A DNA stretch of 32,262 bases from Planctomycetota bacterium. GTDB lineage: Bacteria; Planctomycetota; PLA2; JAEUHO01. The notes beneath the pieces are model-generated. The model was not told the origin of the DNA. It searched no databases and saw only the letters and a list, made by a program, of their open reading frames with translations. The position numbers were made by a program, and so were the translations under genes. Of this stretch, positions 1 through 8,878 are shown in pieces. The stretch spans positions 1-32,262 of the forward strand of contig JANQJW010000044.1 in NCBI GenBank assembly GCA_028281445.1, read 5' to 3'. Each line of letters starts with the position of its first letter. Position 1 is the first letter of the stretch.

Positions 1-183
1 GTCGAAGGAGGTCTCGACCTTGACCTCGAATCCCGTCGTGGGACTTGAAGGCGAAAGCGACTGGCAGTGGACGTGGATCGTCCCGTTCTGGAACTCCGAG
101 TCCATGGGGATCCAATCCCCTGTGAAGACATCGGCGTTGTCCAGGATCACCGAGAAGTTCTTGGCCAGTACGATCGGGCCCAT
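1..183 (-). CDS. 5' end of an unknown gene (runs off the left edge)
   Basis: An open minus-strand frame starts at an ATG at 181-183 and runs without a stop to base 1, giving the first 61 residues (begins MGPIVLAKNFSVILDNADVF). A perfect AGGAGG Shine-Dalgarno sits a few bases upstream of the ATG (in 188-195 on the plus strand), which makes this a real start even though the fragment is short. There is no signal peptide or membrane segment. Residues alternate hydrophobic and polar in a beta-strand-like way. I do not recognise the family, and the rest of the gene lies outside the window. The plus-strand reading of the same DNA has no such ribosome site and looks like a shadow. Confidence 0.6.
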   Translation of the reverse strand, partial: MGPIVLAKNFSVILDNADVFTGDWIPMDSEFQNGTIHVHCQSLSPSSPTTGFEVKVETSFD

Positions 184-613
184 ACGTTCCTCCTAGCGGC
201 GTCAACTCAAGGCCGACGCACGATCAACGAAGCGGTATCACTGTGCCGCTTGGCGGGCAGAAGCGCCGCTAGAAGAAACCATTCCCTCTCAAGCTAACGT
301 CCTAACCTCCGAGCAGTTGTTCCAACCTCGAACCTAGGGACGTATGCGGGGTCGTCAAGTCGATCTCAAAAAACGAGGGTGCGCCAGCAGCCCACTTCCC
401 CAAGTGAGCTTGGAACAACTGCTCGAGGAGTGCGACGTATGCCGAGAGACTACTGGCGCGAACGAAGTCTATGGGTGCAAAAAGACAATGCACGCTGCTG
501 AACGAGTGCTGACCGTAGGGTACGCTGAGTACGGGCCCGCGGCTCTCGACCGCGCGTCGATTCGTTCCCGGACGGTTGTTGCAATTTCTCCCGGATCGGC
601 CGCGGCGCCCACC
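184..613. other. Intergenic stretch with a 16-bp inverted repeat
   Basis: No convincing gene lies here; short frames on both strands (for example 302-493 minus) lack a ribosome site and recognisable motifs. The notable feature is a perfect 16-bp inverted repeat, CGAGCAGTTGTTCCAA at 310-325 and its reverse complement at 410-425, separated by 84 bases. The arms are too far apart for a normal terminator. They could be a pair of protein-binding sites or remnants of a mobile element end. Confidence 0.4.
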
Positions 614-853
614 TCACTCTTGATGGCACCTGCAACTGCGCATGGCGTCGACTCTGACACCCTGGCTCTCGCTGCGACGACAGCTCGAAGGCGGCTGTCC
701 GAAGAGGTGATTGAGCCTCACCCACATGCAGGGCCTCGGCCTGCTGACTCCCTGCTCCCAGTTCTTGTAGGCGGTTAGGGAGACGCCGAGGCTGCTCGCC
801 GTCTGTTGCTGGGTGAGACCAAGAGCGGCTCTGCCCTCCCTGAGCCAGCGCAT
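614..853 (-). CDS. Small XRE-family helix-turn-helix protein
   Basis: A 79-residue protein whose residues about 4-52 form a typical XRE/Cro helix-turn-helix: LREGRAALGLTQQQTASSLG followed by VSLTAYKNWEQGVSRP, with the characteristic LTQQQ.A..LGVS...NWEQG spacing. Proteins of this fold bind operator DNA as repressors or as antitoxin-like regulators. The C-terminal 25 residues are Ser/Arg-rich and not recognisable. The frame stays open upstream of the ATG at 851-853, so a GTG or TTG start further upstream is possible; no clear Shine-Dalgarno decides it. No toxin partner is visible beside it, and the neighbour on the right is a broken sigma factor gene, so this may be a surviving fragment of a decayed accessory region. 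HTH call firm, exact limits less so. Confidence 0.6.
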   Translation of the reverse strand: MRWLREGRAALGLTQQQTASSLGVSLTAYKNWEQGVSRPRPCMWVRLNHLFGQPPSSCRRSESQGVRVDAMRSCRCHQE

Positions 854-930
854 CCGGGCTTGTGTGCTCAGCCCCGAGTAATCGGGTCTGGAAGCTGACA
901 GGGTGGCAACCCAGCTCCGCCCCCAACTAG

Positions 931-1243
931 TGGTACTACCCTGTGGCGCGCTGCAAGGCGATCACGTGGCTCCGGCGGCGCGGTCCACGCGGCACGCCGA
1001 TGGATTCGATCGAGCGTGCTCAGGACGGCGGGTACCAGCTCCGCGCGAGCCCCCGCGCATGAGCCGGCTCCTCCTAGCAACCGCGTCGAGCGGCTGCAGG
1101 CCGCCATCGCGGAGCTTCCGCCGATCTATGCCGGCGCGATCAAGCTCCACTACCTCCACGGCTACGTGAAGATGCGCCTGCACCAAGGGCACAAGAAGCT
1201 GCGGGAGCTGATGGAGGAACCCGAGACCGACAAGCGTCACTAG
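931..1243 (+). pseudogene. Frameshifted, internally deleted ECF sigma factor remnant
   Basis: Frame starting at 931 reads WYYPVARCKAITWLRRRG then PRGTPMDSIERAQDGG, resembling the end of sigma region 2 and the linker of planctomycete-type ECF sigma factors, and stops at TGA 1060-1062. The adjoining frame (from 1061) continues the same protein: EPAPPSNRVERLQAAIAELP, then PIYAGAIKLHYLHGYV, then KMRLHQGHKKLRELMEE, ending at the stop in 1241-1243. The segment between LHYLHGYV and KMRLHQGHKK should hold the helix-turn-helix of region 4 (about 15-20 residues) and is missing. The region 2 N-terminus is absent, since TAG occurs at 928-930. One frameshift, one internal deletion and a missing 5' part make a non-functional remnant. 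The reading is from family knowledge, not alignment. Confidence 0.7.
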
Positions 1244-1379
1244 TGCAGTCCCGGGACACGCCACGGACACCGGACATGGCAGCCGGGGTTCGGCACCGCG
1301 ATTTCACATCCGGTCCAGAACCACGCGCCTCGCCGCCCGTTGTTGCATGGATTCACGGTCTTGCGGGAGAGCGGACGAT

Positions 1380-3347
1380 ATGCGGAACGCCAACCGGGTG
1401 GTCGCGATCTTGGTTGTCTGTGCGCTGTGCCTATTGGCATTCCTTTGGCTGCATGGGTCCTCGGGAGACGAGGAAGCCAGGCCTCCGGTGACCGACGGCG
1501 AGACTGAACCCGCAAGTCCTCCGATCCTGGAAGGCGCATCGAGCGTCGCGCCGTTGGTCTCGTCGCAACCCGTCCCGGACGACGTCCGCATTCACGGGAG
1601 GATCGTCTTCCCAGGAACCGAGGAATCGGCGGTCCGTGTTGTCGCGACCCCGGTCCTTGTCGGCGAACAGAGAGGTGAGCCTGCGTCGGCCGCGGCGGCG
1701 GGTGGTCGCTATGAGGTACGGCTGAGACGGTCCGCACTGATCGGTGCGCGCGACCTCGAGGTGCGTGCGGAGCATCCCCTGTTCCTCGGTGGGCACGCTC
1801 GAGTTCCCGTGACAAGGCAGGCGGGCATGCTGCCGACGGAAATCCGAGTGGACCTTCGCCTGGCTGCAGCGGGTCTGGCTGTGGGGCGCGTCGTGAACGA
1901 ACACGGCCGGCCGGTCAAGGGAGTGCTCGTCGCAAGCTATCCCCTTGCGCCGGCGCGAGTTGTCGCGCACGTGCAGCCGAGGGCCCTCGCCCTCGCGCGC
2001 CCGTCCGCCACTACCACCTCCGATGAAGATGGGCGCTTCTCGCTCCGTCTGCTCCCGGGAAGACTGAACATCGTTGCGACGCTGGTTCAAGGGCGCGTCG
2101 GGGGGGCCGCGCGTGTCGATGCGCAGCCAGCACGGAAGCACTGGGTCGGCGAGCTCGTTGTGCGCCCGGGAGTCGAGATCTCCGGAACTGTGCGCTCGGC
2201 CGCTTCACTTGGGCCCCTCGGCAACGTGCGCGTGTCAGCGGAGTCCACGCGCGAGGCAGAGCAACTCCTCGTATCAGACGCCGTGAGACTCGCTCTCCGG
2301 GGGGACCGGGTTGCCGAGCTGCGTGCGTCAACGCGAAGTCACAAGGACGGGAGCTACATGCTCCATGCGTCGTCGTCCGATGCGCACGAGGTCGAGTTGC
2401 CCGACTTCGGCGGTGGCTCCCCGATTGACACCGGGGCTCTTGGAACCGTGCGACGCACCGTGACACCACCCGCAGGGAATGTGGACTTCGAGGTGGGAGG
2501 CGCGCAGATTCGTGTCCGCGTCACTTCTGCGGGCCGTCCGGTTTCAAGCGCGCTGGTTGGAAGTCCATCGTCACCCTCGTGGAGCACGAACAGTGCCGGC
2601 GTCGCCACGTACCGCGTCACTCCGGGTCGAGCTACCTGGGTGGGCGTCGTCGCACGGGGTCATGCCTTTCAGCGGCGCCGAGTGACGCCAGGCCCTGTCG
2701 GCACGATGACGACTGTTCGCTTCGAACTCCAGTCGCTCGCTGACATCGGAGGGACAATCTCGCTTCGATTCACGCCCGGAGCCTACGAAGCGCTTCGAGA
2801 GTGCGGCACGGCGACCATGCCCGCGGGCCTTCGCGCGGCTTCTCCAACGAACCCGCACGTCAGGATTCGGGATGTCGACGTCGAGGAGGCCGGCTGCCGT
2901 ATCGAGGGTGTCGAGGCCGGGCGACGGAGGATCGTGATTCGTCCTGGCTCTGGGTTCCTCTCGGACACCGGCTACTACCTCGAGCACGAGACGCTTGTTG
3001 ACGTGCGGGCCGGCGAAGTCACCGAGGTCCGCCTTCGGCTCGCCAAGGGCGGGCGACTTCGCGTCGCGGCGCGTGCGCCAGACGGGGGTTATCTGCCCGC
3101 ATCGTGCGCCGTTCTGGGGGCAGGAGACCGTCCTATAGCCGGAGCCTGGCGCTCGGGCCCCCGCGCGCGCCACGAGTCGGCTCTCCTGCGCACCGATGCG
3201 CCGACGGATCGCGTCTCACCCCTGCCACCAGGCACCTATCGCCTACGGTTCTTCCATCGTGGATTCAAGGAGGCGTTCGCGACCGCGAGGATCGAGGCCG
3301 GCAAGGTGGCGCTCGCTGACGTGCAACTTGTTCCTATCGACCGATAG
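1380..3347 (+). CDS. Membrane-anchored protein with carboxypeptidase-regulatory-like repeats
   Basis: A 655-residue protein. The start chosen is ATG 1380, preceded by GGGAGAG; a frame-extended ATG at 1347 would place charged residues before the membrane segment. Residues about 6-23 are one hydrophobic helix (VVAILVVCALCLLAFLWL), followed by an acidic, Pro/Ser/Thr-rich linker typical of an exported, anchored protein. The rest is beta-rich and carries several CarboxypepD_reg-like units of the form G.V....G.PV.GV.V followed by DEDGRFSLRLLPG, at about residues 55-130, 160-230, 260-340, 370-440 and 540-650. Such domains are Ig-like folds found in surface and adhesion proteins; no enzyme motif is visible. 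A similar protein is encoded at 5285-7426. Specific role unknown. Confidence 0.85.
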   Translation: MRNANRVVAILVVCALCLLAFLWLHGSSGDEEARPPVTDGETEPASPPILEGASSVAPLVSSQPVPDDVRIHGRIVFPGTEESAVRVVATPVLVGEQRGEPASAAAAGGRYEVRLRRSALIGARDLEVRAEHPLFLGGHARVPVTRQAGMLPTEIRVDLRLAAAGLAVGRVVNEHGRPVKGVLVASYPLAPARVVAHVQPRALALARPSATTTSDEDGRFSLRLLPGRLNIVATLVQGRVGGAARVDAQPARKHWVGELVVRPGVEISGTVRSAASLGPLGNVRVSAESTREAEQLLVSDAVRLALRGDRVAELRASTRSHKDGSYMLHASSSDAHEVELPDFGGGSPIDTGALGTVRRTVTPPAGNVDFEVGGAQIRVRVTSAGRPVSSALVGSPSSPSWSTNSAGVATYRVTPGRATWVGVVARGHAFQRRRVTPGPVGTMTTVRFELQSLADIGGTISLRFTPGAYEALRECGTATMPAGLRAASPTNPHVRIRDVDVEEAGCRIEGVEAGRRRIVIRPGSGFLSDTGYYLEHETLVDVRAGEVTEVRLRLAKGGRLRVAARAPDGGYLPASCAVLGAGDRPIAGAWRSGPRARHESALLRTDAPTDRVSPLPPGTYRLRFFHRGFKEAFATARIEAGKVALADVQLVPIDR

Positions 3348-3491
3348 ACCGCCTGCGAACCGCGACACCACACGTCCAACAACTCGCCCCCGGTGCGCCT
3401 CTGGCGGCAGCCGGCGCCCCGCCGGCAGGGGCGGTTCGGTGCGGCGGTTCGTTCCAACGTTGAGAGGCTGGGCTCAACAATCCGGGTCGAT

Positions 3492-5225
3492 ATGACCGAT
3501 GAATCATCAGGGAACCACGCAGGCGAGTCGCACATGCCGGACAGCGAGACGAGAGAGCTCCGCGAGAAACTCGGGAGGCTTCAGGCCGAGGACGCGCGGT
3601 CGGAGGCCGTTGTCGACGCGCTCAACGAGCTGGGGTTCGTCTACTACAGAAGCGATCCGGAACAGGGCATCCAGTGCGCCACCGAAGCGCGGGACCTCGC
3701 GGAAGCTCTCGGCTACAGCACAGGCCTGGCTCGAAGCTACAAGATCCAGGGCATTTCCAAGGTGACATTGGGGAAGTACGCCGAAGCGAAGGAAGACTTC
3801 GACAGGTGCTTGGAGATAGCCAGGGACGCCGATTCCTGGAATGAGCTCGCGAGCGGGTACATGAACCTCGGCATCCTGTACCGGAACCTGGGCGAACTCG
3901 ACGCCGCCCTGACCTGCAACCTCAATAGCCTCTCGCTGTATGAAGAAGCCGGGGCCGAGACAGGTCGGGCAGCCGCCTTCATCAACATCGGAAACATCTA
4001 CGCGAACACCGGCGAGCATCGCAAGTCACTGGACTACCAGGCGCGGGCGTTGGCCATCTTCGAGAAGGTGCCTGACCTGCATCGCGTCGCCATCGCGCTC
4101 CGCAATATGAGTGCGGCATACCGGAGATTGGGCGATGTCGAGAGCGCGCTAAAGCACTGCGAGAAGTCTCTGGCACTGAGCAAGGAACTCGACACGCCCC
4201 TGGGTATCGCCTCCTCGTACGAACAACTTGGATCCCTGCAAGAGATGACGGGCGAGACCGACGTTGCCCGGGAGAAGTACACAGCCGCCCTTCGAGTGTG
4301 CGAAATGGTTGGGCACCGCGGTCTGCTGGCGGTGCTGCTGCTCGGCATCGGAAGGTGCGAGGGGAAGCTCGGACGGCATGAAGCTGCACTCCGGCACCTG
4401 CAACGGGGAATCGACCTGGCCGGCGAGCTGGAGCAGCGATCTCTCCAGGCGGCCGGCTACAAGGACATGTCCGAGCTCTTCGCGAAGCAGGGGGAGTTCG
4501 AGCAGGGCTACCGATGCCAGAAGCTCTGCCACGATCTCGAGCAAGAGGTCTCCAGGGAGGACACCGCGCGAGAGATCGCACGCATCGAGCTGGCGCACGA
4601 GATCGAGACCAAGGAGAAGGAAGCCGAGCTCCACCGCCTGAGGACGGCAGAGCTGGAGCAGGAGATCGACGAGCGGAAGCGCGTAGAGGCCGCCCTGCGG
4701 TACAGTGAAGACCGATTCCGGAAACTGTCGATGGAGGACTCGCTGACCGGGATCTTCAACCGCCGGTACTTCCTGGATGCGGGCTCCAGGATCGCATCCA
4801 GGACAGAGCTGGACGAGTCCGGGATCTGCATCGGGATGCTCGACCTGGACAACTTCAAGAGGATCAACGACCAGTTCGGGCACGAGGCCGGAGACTGCGT
4901 GCTGAAGGGGTTTGCGCGCGTCGCTTCGCGTTGCATCCGACCGGACGACGTCTTCGCGCGATACGGCGGAGAGGAGTTCGCGATCCTGTTTCGCGACTGC
5001 GATCTCAAGGACGGAGTCGAGATCATGAATCGCATCAACGAGGAGCTCGGACGCGAAGGCCTCCTGTGGCACGGCAGCGTGATTCCGGTCACAGCAAGCG
5101 GTGGGATCGCACACAGCGGCGAGTTGAAGTCGCCGGGGAACCTTCTGACGGACTTGATCCGGCTCGCCGACAGCAGGATGTACGCGGCGAAGGCGTCAGG
5201 TCGAAATCGGATCCTCGCTGCGTAG
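3492..5225 (+). CDS. Soluble TPR-coiled coil-GGDEF diguanylate cyclase
   Basis: A 577-residue protein from ATG 3492; ATG 3534 (MPDSETRELR) is an alternative start, and neither has a strong ribosome site. Residues about 30-350 are tandem tetratricopeptide repeats (for example AAFINIGNIYANTGEHRKSL). Residues about 355-410 form a charged coiled coil (HEIETKEKEAELHRLRTAEL). Residues about 413-577 are a GGDEF domain with DSLTGIFNRRYF, MLDLDNFKRIND and the active site ARYGGEEF (GGEEF at 492-496). The inhibitory I-site R-x-x-D is intact as RPDD at 483-486. It should condense two GTP to cyclic di-GMP with product inhibition, the TPR array sensing a protein partner. No signal peptide or membrane helix is visible, so it is cytoplasmic. 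It lies 144 bp downstream of the repeat protein on the same strand. Confidence 0.92.
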   Translation: MTDESSGNHAGESHMPDSETRELREKLGRLQAEDARSEAVVDALNELGFVYYRSDPEQGIQCATEARDLAEALGYSTGLARSYKIQGISKVTLGKYAEAKEDFDRCLEIARDADSWNELASGYMNLGILYRNLGELDAALTCNLNSLSLYEEAGAETGRAAAFINIGNIYANTGEHRKSLDYQARALAIFEKVPDLHRVAIALRNMSAAYRRLGDVESALKHCEKSLALSKELDTPLGIASSYEQLGSLQEMTGETDVAREKYTAALRVCEMVGHRGLLAVLLLGIGRCEGKLGRHEAALRHLQRGIDLAGELEQRSLQAAGYKDMSELFAKQGEFEQGYRCQKLCHDLEQEVSREDTAREIARIELAHEIETKEKEAELHRLRTAELEQEIDERKRVEAALRYSEDRFRKLSMEDSLTGIFNRRYFLDAGSRIASRTELDESGICIGMLDLDNFKRINDQFGHEAGDCVLKGFARVASRCIRPDDVFARYGGEEFAILFRDCDLKDGVEIMNRINEELGREGLLWHGSVIPVTASGGIAHSGELKSPGNLLTDLIRLADSRMYAAKASGRNRILAA

Positions 5226-5232
5226 TCCCTGA

Positions 5233-5249
5233 CGCCCGAGATACGGGCG
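5233..5249. terminator. Possible hairpin between convergent genes
   Basis: CGCCCG at 5233-5238 and CGGGCG at 5244-5249 form a 6-bp GC stem with a 5-base loop, just after the diguanylate cyclase stop and before the end of the convergent gene. There is no T-tract on either side, so intrinsic termination is uncertain. Confidence 0.3.
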
Positions 5250-5284
5250 CCCGGCTTGCGTACGACGAGTTTCCTGGTCGGCCG

Positions 5285-7426
5285 TCACGGACTGCGACGG
5301 AGCGTCAGCCGCATGTCGCGCAGGCTGCCCGATAGACCCTTGATCGCGAGGTTCTCGAACCCTTTCAGCGACGCGCGGACGACGTACGCCTTGCCGCGAT
5401 CGAGGCGCGGGATCAGGAACCGGCCCTGATCGTCGGTGGTCACCCCGCGCCGTCCTTGCCGTCCAATGCCGTTCTCGACGATCTGCACGGAGACGAACGC
5501 GCCGACCGCAGGCGAGCCGTCGTCGGTCACCGCGACACCGGCGAACACGACACCGGGATCGAGCTCGAAGCGCACCTTGACCGACGCGCGGTCCACCTTG
5601 ACGGATCTGGCTTCGTACTCGTGGTAGCCGAACACCTTGAGCGGTGTGAGTCGCCAGGTGCCGGGCAGGAGGTCGGTCACCTGGAACGAACCGTCACCGC
5701 CGGTCCGTAGGCGTCGGCCGGGTCGACCATCGGTTGGCTCGACCGGCTCTAGCTCGATGACGGCACCCGGCACGGGGCGGCCCGTGTCGAGATCGACGAC
5801 CAAGCCCTCGATGTGCCCCGCTGGCCCGAGCACGAGCTTGAGCGGCTGCGGAGGGCCGTCCTCGCCCTGAGGCGGCAGCACGACGGGCGCGGCGGCCTGG
5901 AGCCCCATGGACACGCGCAAGGTGACCTGCTCGTTCGTCGGCAGATCGGTCAGGACGAACGAGCCGTCGGCGCGGGTCCAGGTCTCGGTCCCTTCGCCGG
6001 TGGCGCGATCCATCAGGAATCCGTCGAGCTCATCGAGCGCCCACACGCGCGCGCCCCCGACGCCTTCCCCGCCCGGGGTGACGACGCGGCCGGCTACCTG
6101 GCGTGCCTCCCAGACAACGAGTGCGTACTTCTGCTCGCCGTTCGCGGCACCGATGGACACCTCCGTCGCGCCCTTGGACACGGAATAGAGGCCGGGGGTC
6201 GTGACATGGACTCGGTAGTGACCCGGGGGTACGTGGGCAATCGTGAAGCGTCCCTTCGCGTTCGTACTCGCGGTGACCCACCGGTCGGGGGCTTCGAGGG
6301 GCTTGAGTGCCACATCCACGTTCGGCATGCGACGCCCCTGGGCGTTTCGGATCTCGCCGACGAGCGTGGCACCGCTAGTCAACAGAACGTCGAGTCGAAC
6401 CGGCTTCTCGCCGGCTAGCGACTCCAATCCGACCAGGAGGTCGTGGTGGGCGTCTCCCGCGTTGGAGGGAAACGGCGCGTACCCCGCTGCCTCCACGCGG
6501 AACCGGACGGGGCGTCCGCGCGGAACCTCTCGATCGAAGGTGCCGTCTGAACCGGTCCGGAGCTCAACGAAGACCTCGCCAGCGCTGCCTGCCGGTCGCA
6601 CGCCGAGCGTGACGAGCGCATCGGCGACCGGTGCCTTGTCCTTGCCCCCGCGCACCGTGCCGGAGAACCGGACCGTATCGCGAATGCGGATCGTGCGTGC
6701 CTGCTCATCGCCGGCGACGACGTCGACCTTGAGGATCTGAAAGTCGATGTCGCCAAGCGCCCATCCCCCACCCATGACCTTGTAGCGCCCGGGCGGAAGC
6801 TCGAGCCGCGCGATGCCGTCCGCACCCGTCACGGCGGAGTGATCCGGCAGCGCGCACATGGACTCCCGCGTCGCGGTCAGGTCGACGCTCGGCATGGGCT
6901 CGCCACCTCGAAGGACGGTGATCGACAGCGTTCCGGTCTCGACGAGTGTGAACACTTGCTCGGTAAGGGCGCCGTCAACGAGAACGCCTTGGACCGCCTG
7001 CGCGAGTCCGTCGCCTTGCAGGAGCAGGTCGTAGCGCCCCGCGACCAGCTCACGCGAGAAGGTGCCGTCGTCGTTCACGCGAAACGACTTCGAGCCGTTC
7101 ATCCCGACGGCAATGACATCGACCCCGCGTAGCGGCTTGCCCGCCGCGTCGCGGACGACCCCCGTGAAGGCGACGCGGGCCGGCTTGTGGGCGCTGCGCA
7201 CCGCATCGCGCGCGCGGGAGTGCGTGCGCTTCGCCGTTGGGCGCTTCGACGCCGCCTCGCTTCCCGGTGTCGTGGCAAGACTCGGCGCTTCGCGCTCTTC
7301 CTTCTCACCCACGTCGTCTGTCGTGAGGTCGGGTGTCGTCGGCTCTTCGTCGTCGACGAAGAGCGGAGTCAGCATCAGCATCGCCGCGATCAGGAGCAGC
7401 AGCAGGAAGAGGAGCAGACCGCGCAT
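5285..7426 (-). CDS. Membrane-anchored protein with six carboxypeptidase-regulatory-like repeats
   Basis: A 713-residue protein from ATG 7424-7426. Residues 2-22 are very hydrophobic (RGLLLFLLLLLIAAMLMLTP), an uncleaved signal anchor, followed by an acidic linker and a basic Arg/Lys-rich patch. From about residue 88 to the end there are six CarboxypepD_reg-like units, each with a G.V.....P..GV.V strand and a D..G.F......PG.Y turn: FTGVVRDAAGKPLRGVDVIA, FSGTVRGGKDKAPVADALV, LVGEIRNAQGRRMPNVDVAL, VAGRVVTPGGEGVGGARVWA, IEGLVVDLDTGRPVPGAVIE and FAGVAVTDDGSPAVGAFVSV. It is probably a surface or periplasmic structural protein. It starts 47 bp after the UDP-glucose dehydrogenase stop on the same strand, so the two may share a transcript. 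No catalytic residues can be assigned. Confidence 0.87.
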   Translation of the reverse strand: MRGLLLFLLLLLIAAMLMLTPLFVDDEEPTTPDLTTDDVGEKEEREAPSLATTPGSEAASKRPTAKRTHSRARDAVRSAHKPARVAFTGVVRDAAGKPLRGVDVIAVGMNGSKSFRVNDDGTFSRELVAGRYDLLLQGDGLAQAVQGVLVDGALTEQVFTLVETGTLSITVLRGGEPMPSVDLTATRESMCALPDHSAVTGADGIARLELPPGRYKVMGGGWALGDIDFQILKVDVVAGDEQARTIRIRDTVRFSGTVRGGKDKAPVADALVTLGVRPAGSAGEVFVELRTGSDGTFDREVPRGRPVRFRVEAAGYAPFPSNAGDAHHDLLVGLESLAGEKPVRLDVLLTSGATLVGEIRNAQGRRMPNVDVALKPLEAPDRWVTASTNAKGRFTIAHVPPGHYRVHVTTPGLYSVSKGATEVSIGAANGEQKYALVVWEARQVAGRVVTPGGEGVGGARVWALDELDGFLMDRATGEGTETWTRADGSFVLTDLPTNEQVTLRVSMGLQAAAPVVLPPQGEDGPPQPLKLVLGPAGHIEGLVVDLDTGRPVPGAVIELEPVEPTDGRPGRRLRTGGDGSFQVTDLLPGTWRLTPLKVFGYHEYEARSVKVDRASVKVRFELDPGVVFAGVAVTDDGSPAVGAFVSVQIVENGIGRQGRRGVTTDDQGRFLIPRLDRGKAYVVRASLKGFENLAIKGLSGSLRDMRLTLRRSP

Positions 7427-7473
7427 ACCCCTACGAACGCGGACTGCGCCATCCTGTCAATCGGAATCCAGCG

Positions 7474-8817
7474 CTATGCCGACGCGGGGCTTTCCTCGGC
7501 GGCCGGCTCGAGCAAGGCGCCGCGACCGACGCCCTCGTACTCAAAGCCCGCGGCGTTGGCCCGCTCGCGGTCCAGCACGTTGCGGCCGTCGAAGACCACG
7601 GGCTGCTTGACGACGTCGCGCAGCTTCTCGAAATCCGCACCGCGGAACTCGTACCACTCCGTGCAGAGGATGACGGCGTCGCAGTCGCGCGCGGCTTCGT
7701 ACGGATCGCTCTCGTAGCGCATCTTGTCACCGAAGAGCTTCTTGAAGTTGTCCATGCCCTCGGGGTCGCATCCAACGATCTCGGCGCCTCGGTCGAGCAA
7801 CTGCTGCACGATGACCTGCGCGGGTGCTTCGCGTACGTCGTCGGTCTTGGGCTTGAACGCGAGCCCCCAGATGGCGAAGCGGCGACCGGACAGGTCCTCG
7901 CCGAAGCGGCGCACGGCCCGCTGGGCCATGAGCTGCTTCTGCTCGTCGTTGACCTCTTCGGCGGCGGCAACGACGCGCATGTCGACGCCGGCTGCGCGAC
8001 CGACGTGCATCAGCCCCTGGGTGTCCTTCGGGAAGCACGAGCCGCCGTAGCCGCACCCGGCGTAGAGGAACGGCCGGCCGATGCGGGAGTCGGATCCGAC
8101 CCCGTCGGTGACCTCCTTGACGTCGGCGCCGACGGCGTCGCACAGGCGCGCGATCTCGTTCATGAACGAGATGCGCGTCGCGAGCATGGCGTTGCTCGCG
8201 TACTTGGTGATCTCCGCGGCTGCATTGCTCATGCGGATGATGGGCTTGGCGTCGAGGGTGAACGGGCGGTAGAGCTCCTCCATGACGGCGAAGGCTTCGT
8301 CGGAGTCGGTACCGATGACGACGCGGTCGGGGCGGAGGAAGTCGTCGACCGCGGCGCCCTCCTTGAGGAACTCGGGGTTGCTGACGACGTGGACCTTCTG
8401 GGTGGTCAGCTCTTCGACCATGCCCCGGACCATGGCGGCGGTGCCCACGGGCACGGTGCTCTTCATGACGAGGACAAGCGGCTTCGTCAGGTGCTGGAGC
8501 ACGTCCTTGACGGCCTGGCGCGTGTAGCGCATGTCGGGGGAGCCGTCGGGGGACTCGGGGGTCTCGACGCCGATGAAGGCGACGTCGCAGTCGGCGACGG
8601 CTTTGGCGTGGCTCGTGGTGAACGTGATGTGGCCGCTCTCGCGGGCACGATCGAGGACGCCACTGAGGCCGGGCTCGTAGATGGGGACCTCGCCGGCTTT
8701 GAGGCGGCGCACCTTGTCCTCGTCGATGTCGACGCAGGCGACCTGGTTGCCGGTGTCGGCGAAGCAGGCGCCGGCTACGAGGCCGACGTATCCGGTGCCG
8801 ATGACGGCTACTTTCAT
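7474..8817 (-). CDS. ugd: UDP-glucose 6-dehydrogenase
   Basis: A 447-residue protein, normal length for the UDP-glucose/GDP-mannose dehydrogenase family. It oxidises UDP-glucose to UDP-glucuronate with two NAD+, feeding capsule, exopolysaccharide or LPS sugar synthesis. Visible signatures are the N-terminal Rossmann loop MKVAVIGTGYVGLVAG (GxGxxG at 7-12), VMKSTVPVGTA (about 118-127), SNPEFLKEGAAVDDFLRPDR (146-165), the EITKYASNAMLA helix with Lys205, and the catalytic cysteine in GCGYGGSCFPKDT (Cys261). The C-terminal domain has FKPKTDDVREAPA. The frame is open to 9006, but that extension is antisense tRNA sequence; ATG 8817 begins exactly at the conserved MKVAVIG. A related sugar-nucleotide dehydrogenase acting on another UDP-sugar is possible. 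Confidence 0.95.
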   Translation of the reverse strand: MKVAVIGTGYVGLVAGACFADTGNQVACVDIDEDKVRRLKAGEVPIYEPGLSGVLDRARESGHITFTTSHAKAVADCDVAFIGVETPESPDGSPDMRYTRQAVKDVLQHLTKPLVLVMKSTVPVGTAAMVRGMVEELTTQKVHVVSNPEFLKEGAAVDDFLRPDRVVIGTDSDEAFAVMEELYRPFTLDAKPIIRMSNAAAEITKYASNAMLATRISFMNEIARLCDAVGADVKEVTDGVGSDSRIGRPFLYAGCGYGGSCFPKDTQGLMHVGRAAGVDMRVVAAAEEVNDEQKQLMAQRAVRRFGEDLSGRRFAIWGLAFKPKTDDVREAPAQVIVQQLLDRGAEIVGCDPEGMDNFKKLFGDKMRYESDPYEAARDCDAVILCTEWYEFRGADFEKLRDVVKQPVVFDGRNVLDRERANAAGFEYEGVGRGALLEPAAEESPASA

Positions 8818-8878
8818 CCCTGGCGCCCTCCGTGGGGGTAGACGGGGCCGGATCTTACCTGTGGGGTCGGCTTCCTGT

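Noticed and set aside
302..493. 63-residue minus-strand frame
   Set aside because: No ribosome site or recognisable motif; the repeated LEQL-type words come from the 16-bp inverted repeat.
3400..3430. GC-rich palindromic stretch after the first repeat-protein gene as a terminator
   Set aside because: Only a 5-bp GCCGG/CCGGC stem and no T-tract; not distinguishable from background in this GC-rich DNA.
4149..5114. 321-residue minus-strand frame opposite the GGDEF gene
   Set aside because: Leu/Val-rich mirror of the TPR-GGDEF coding strand, without its own motifs.
7333..8841. Long plus-strand frame (502 residues) opposite ugd
   Set aside because: It is Val/Asp/Gly/His-repetitive shadow coding of a well-supported gene on the minus strand.
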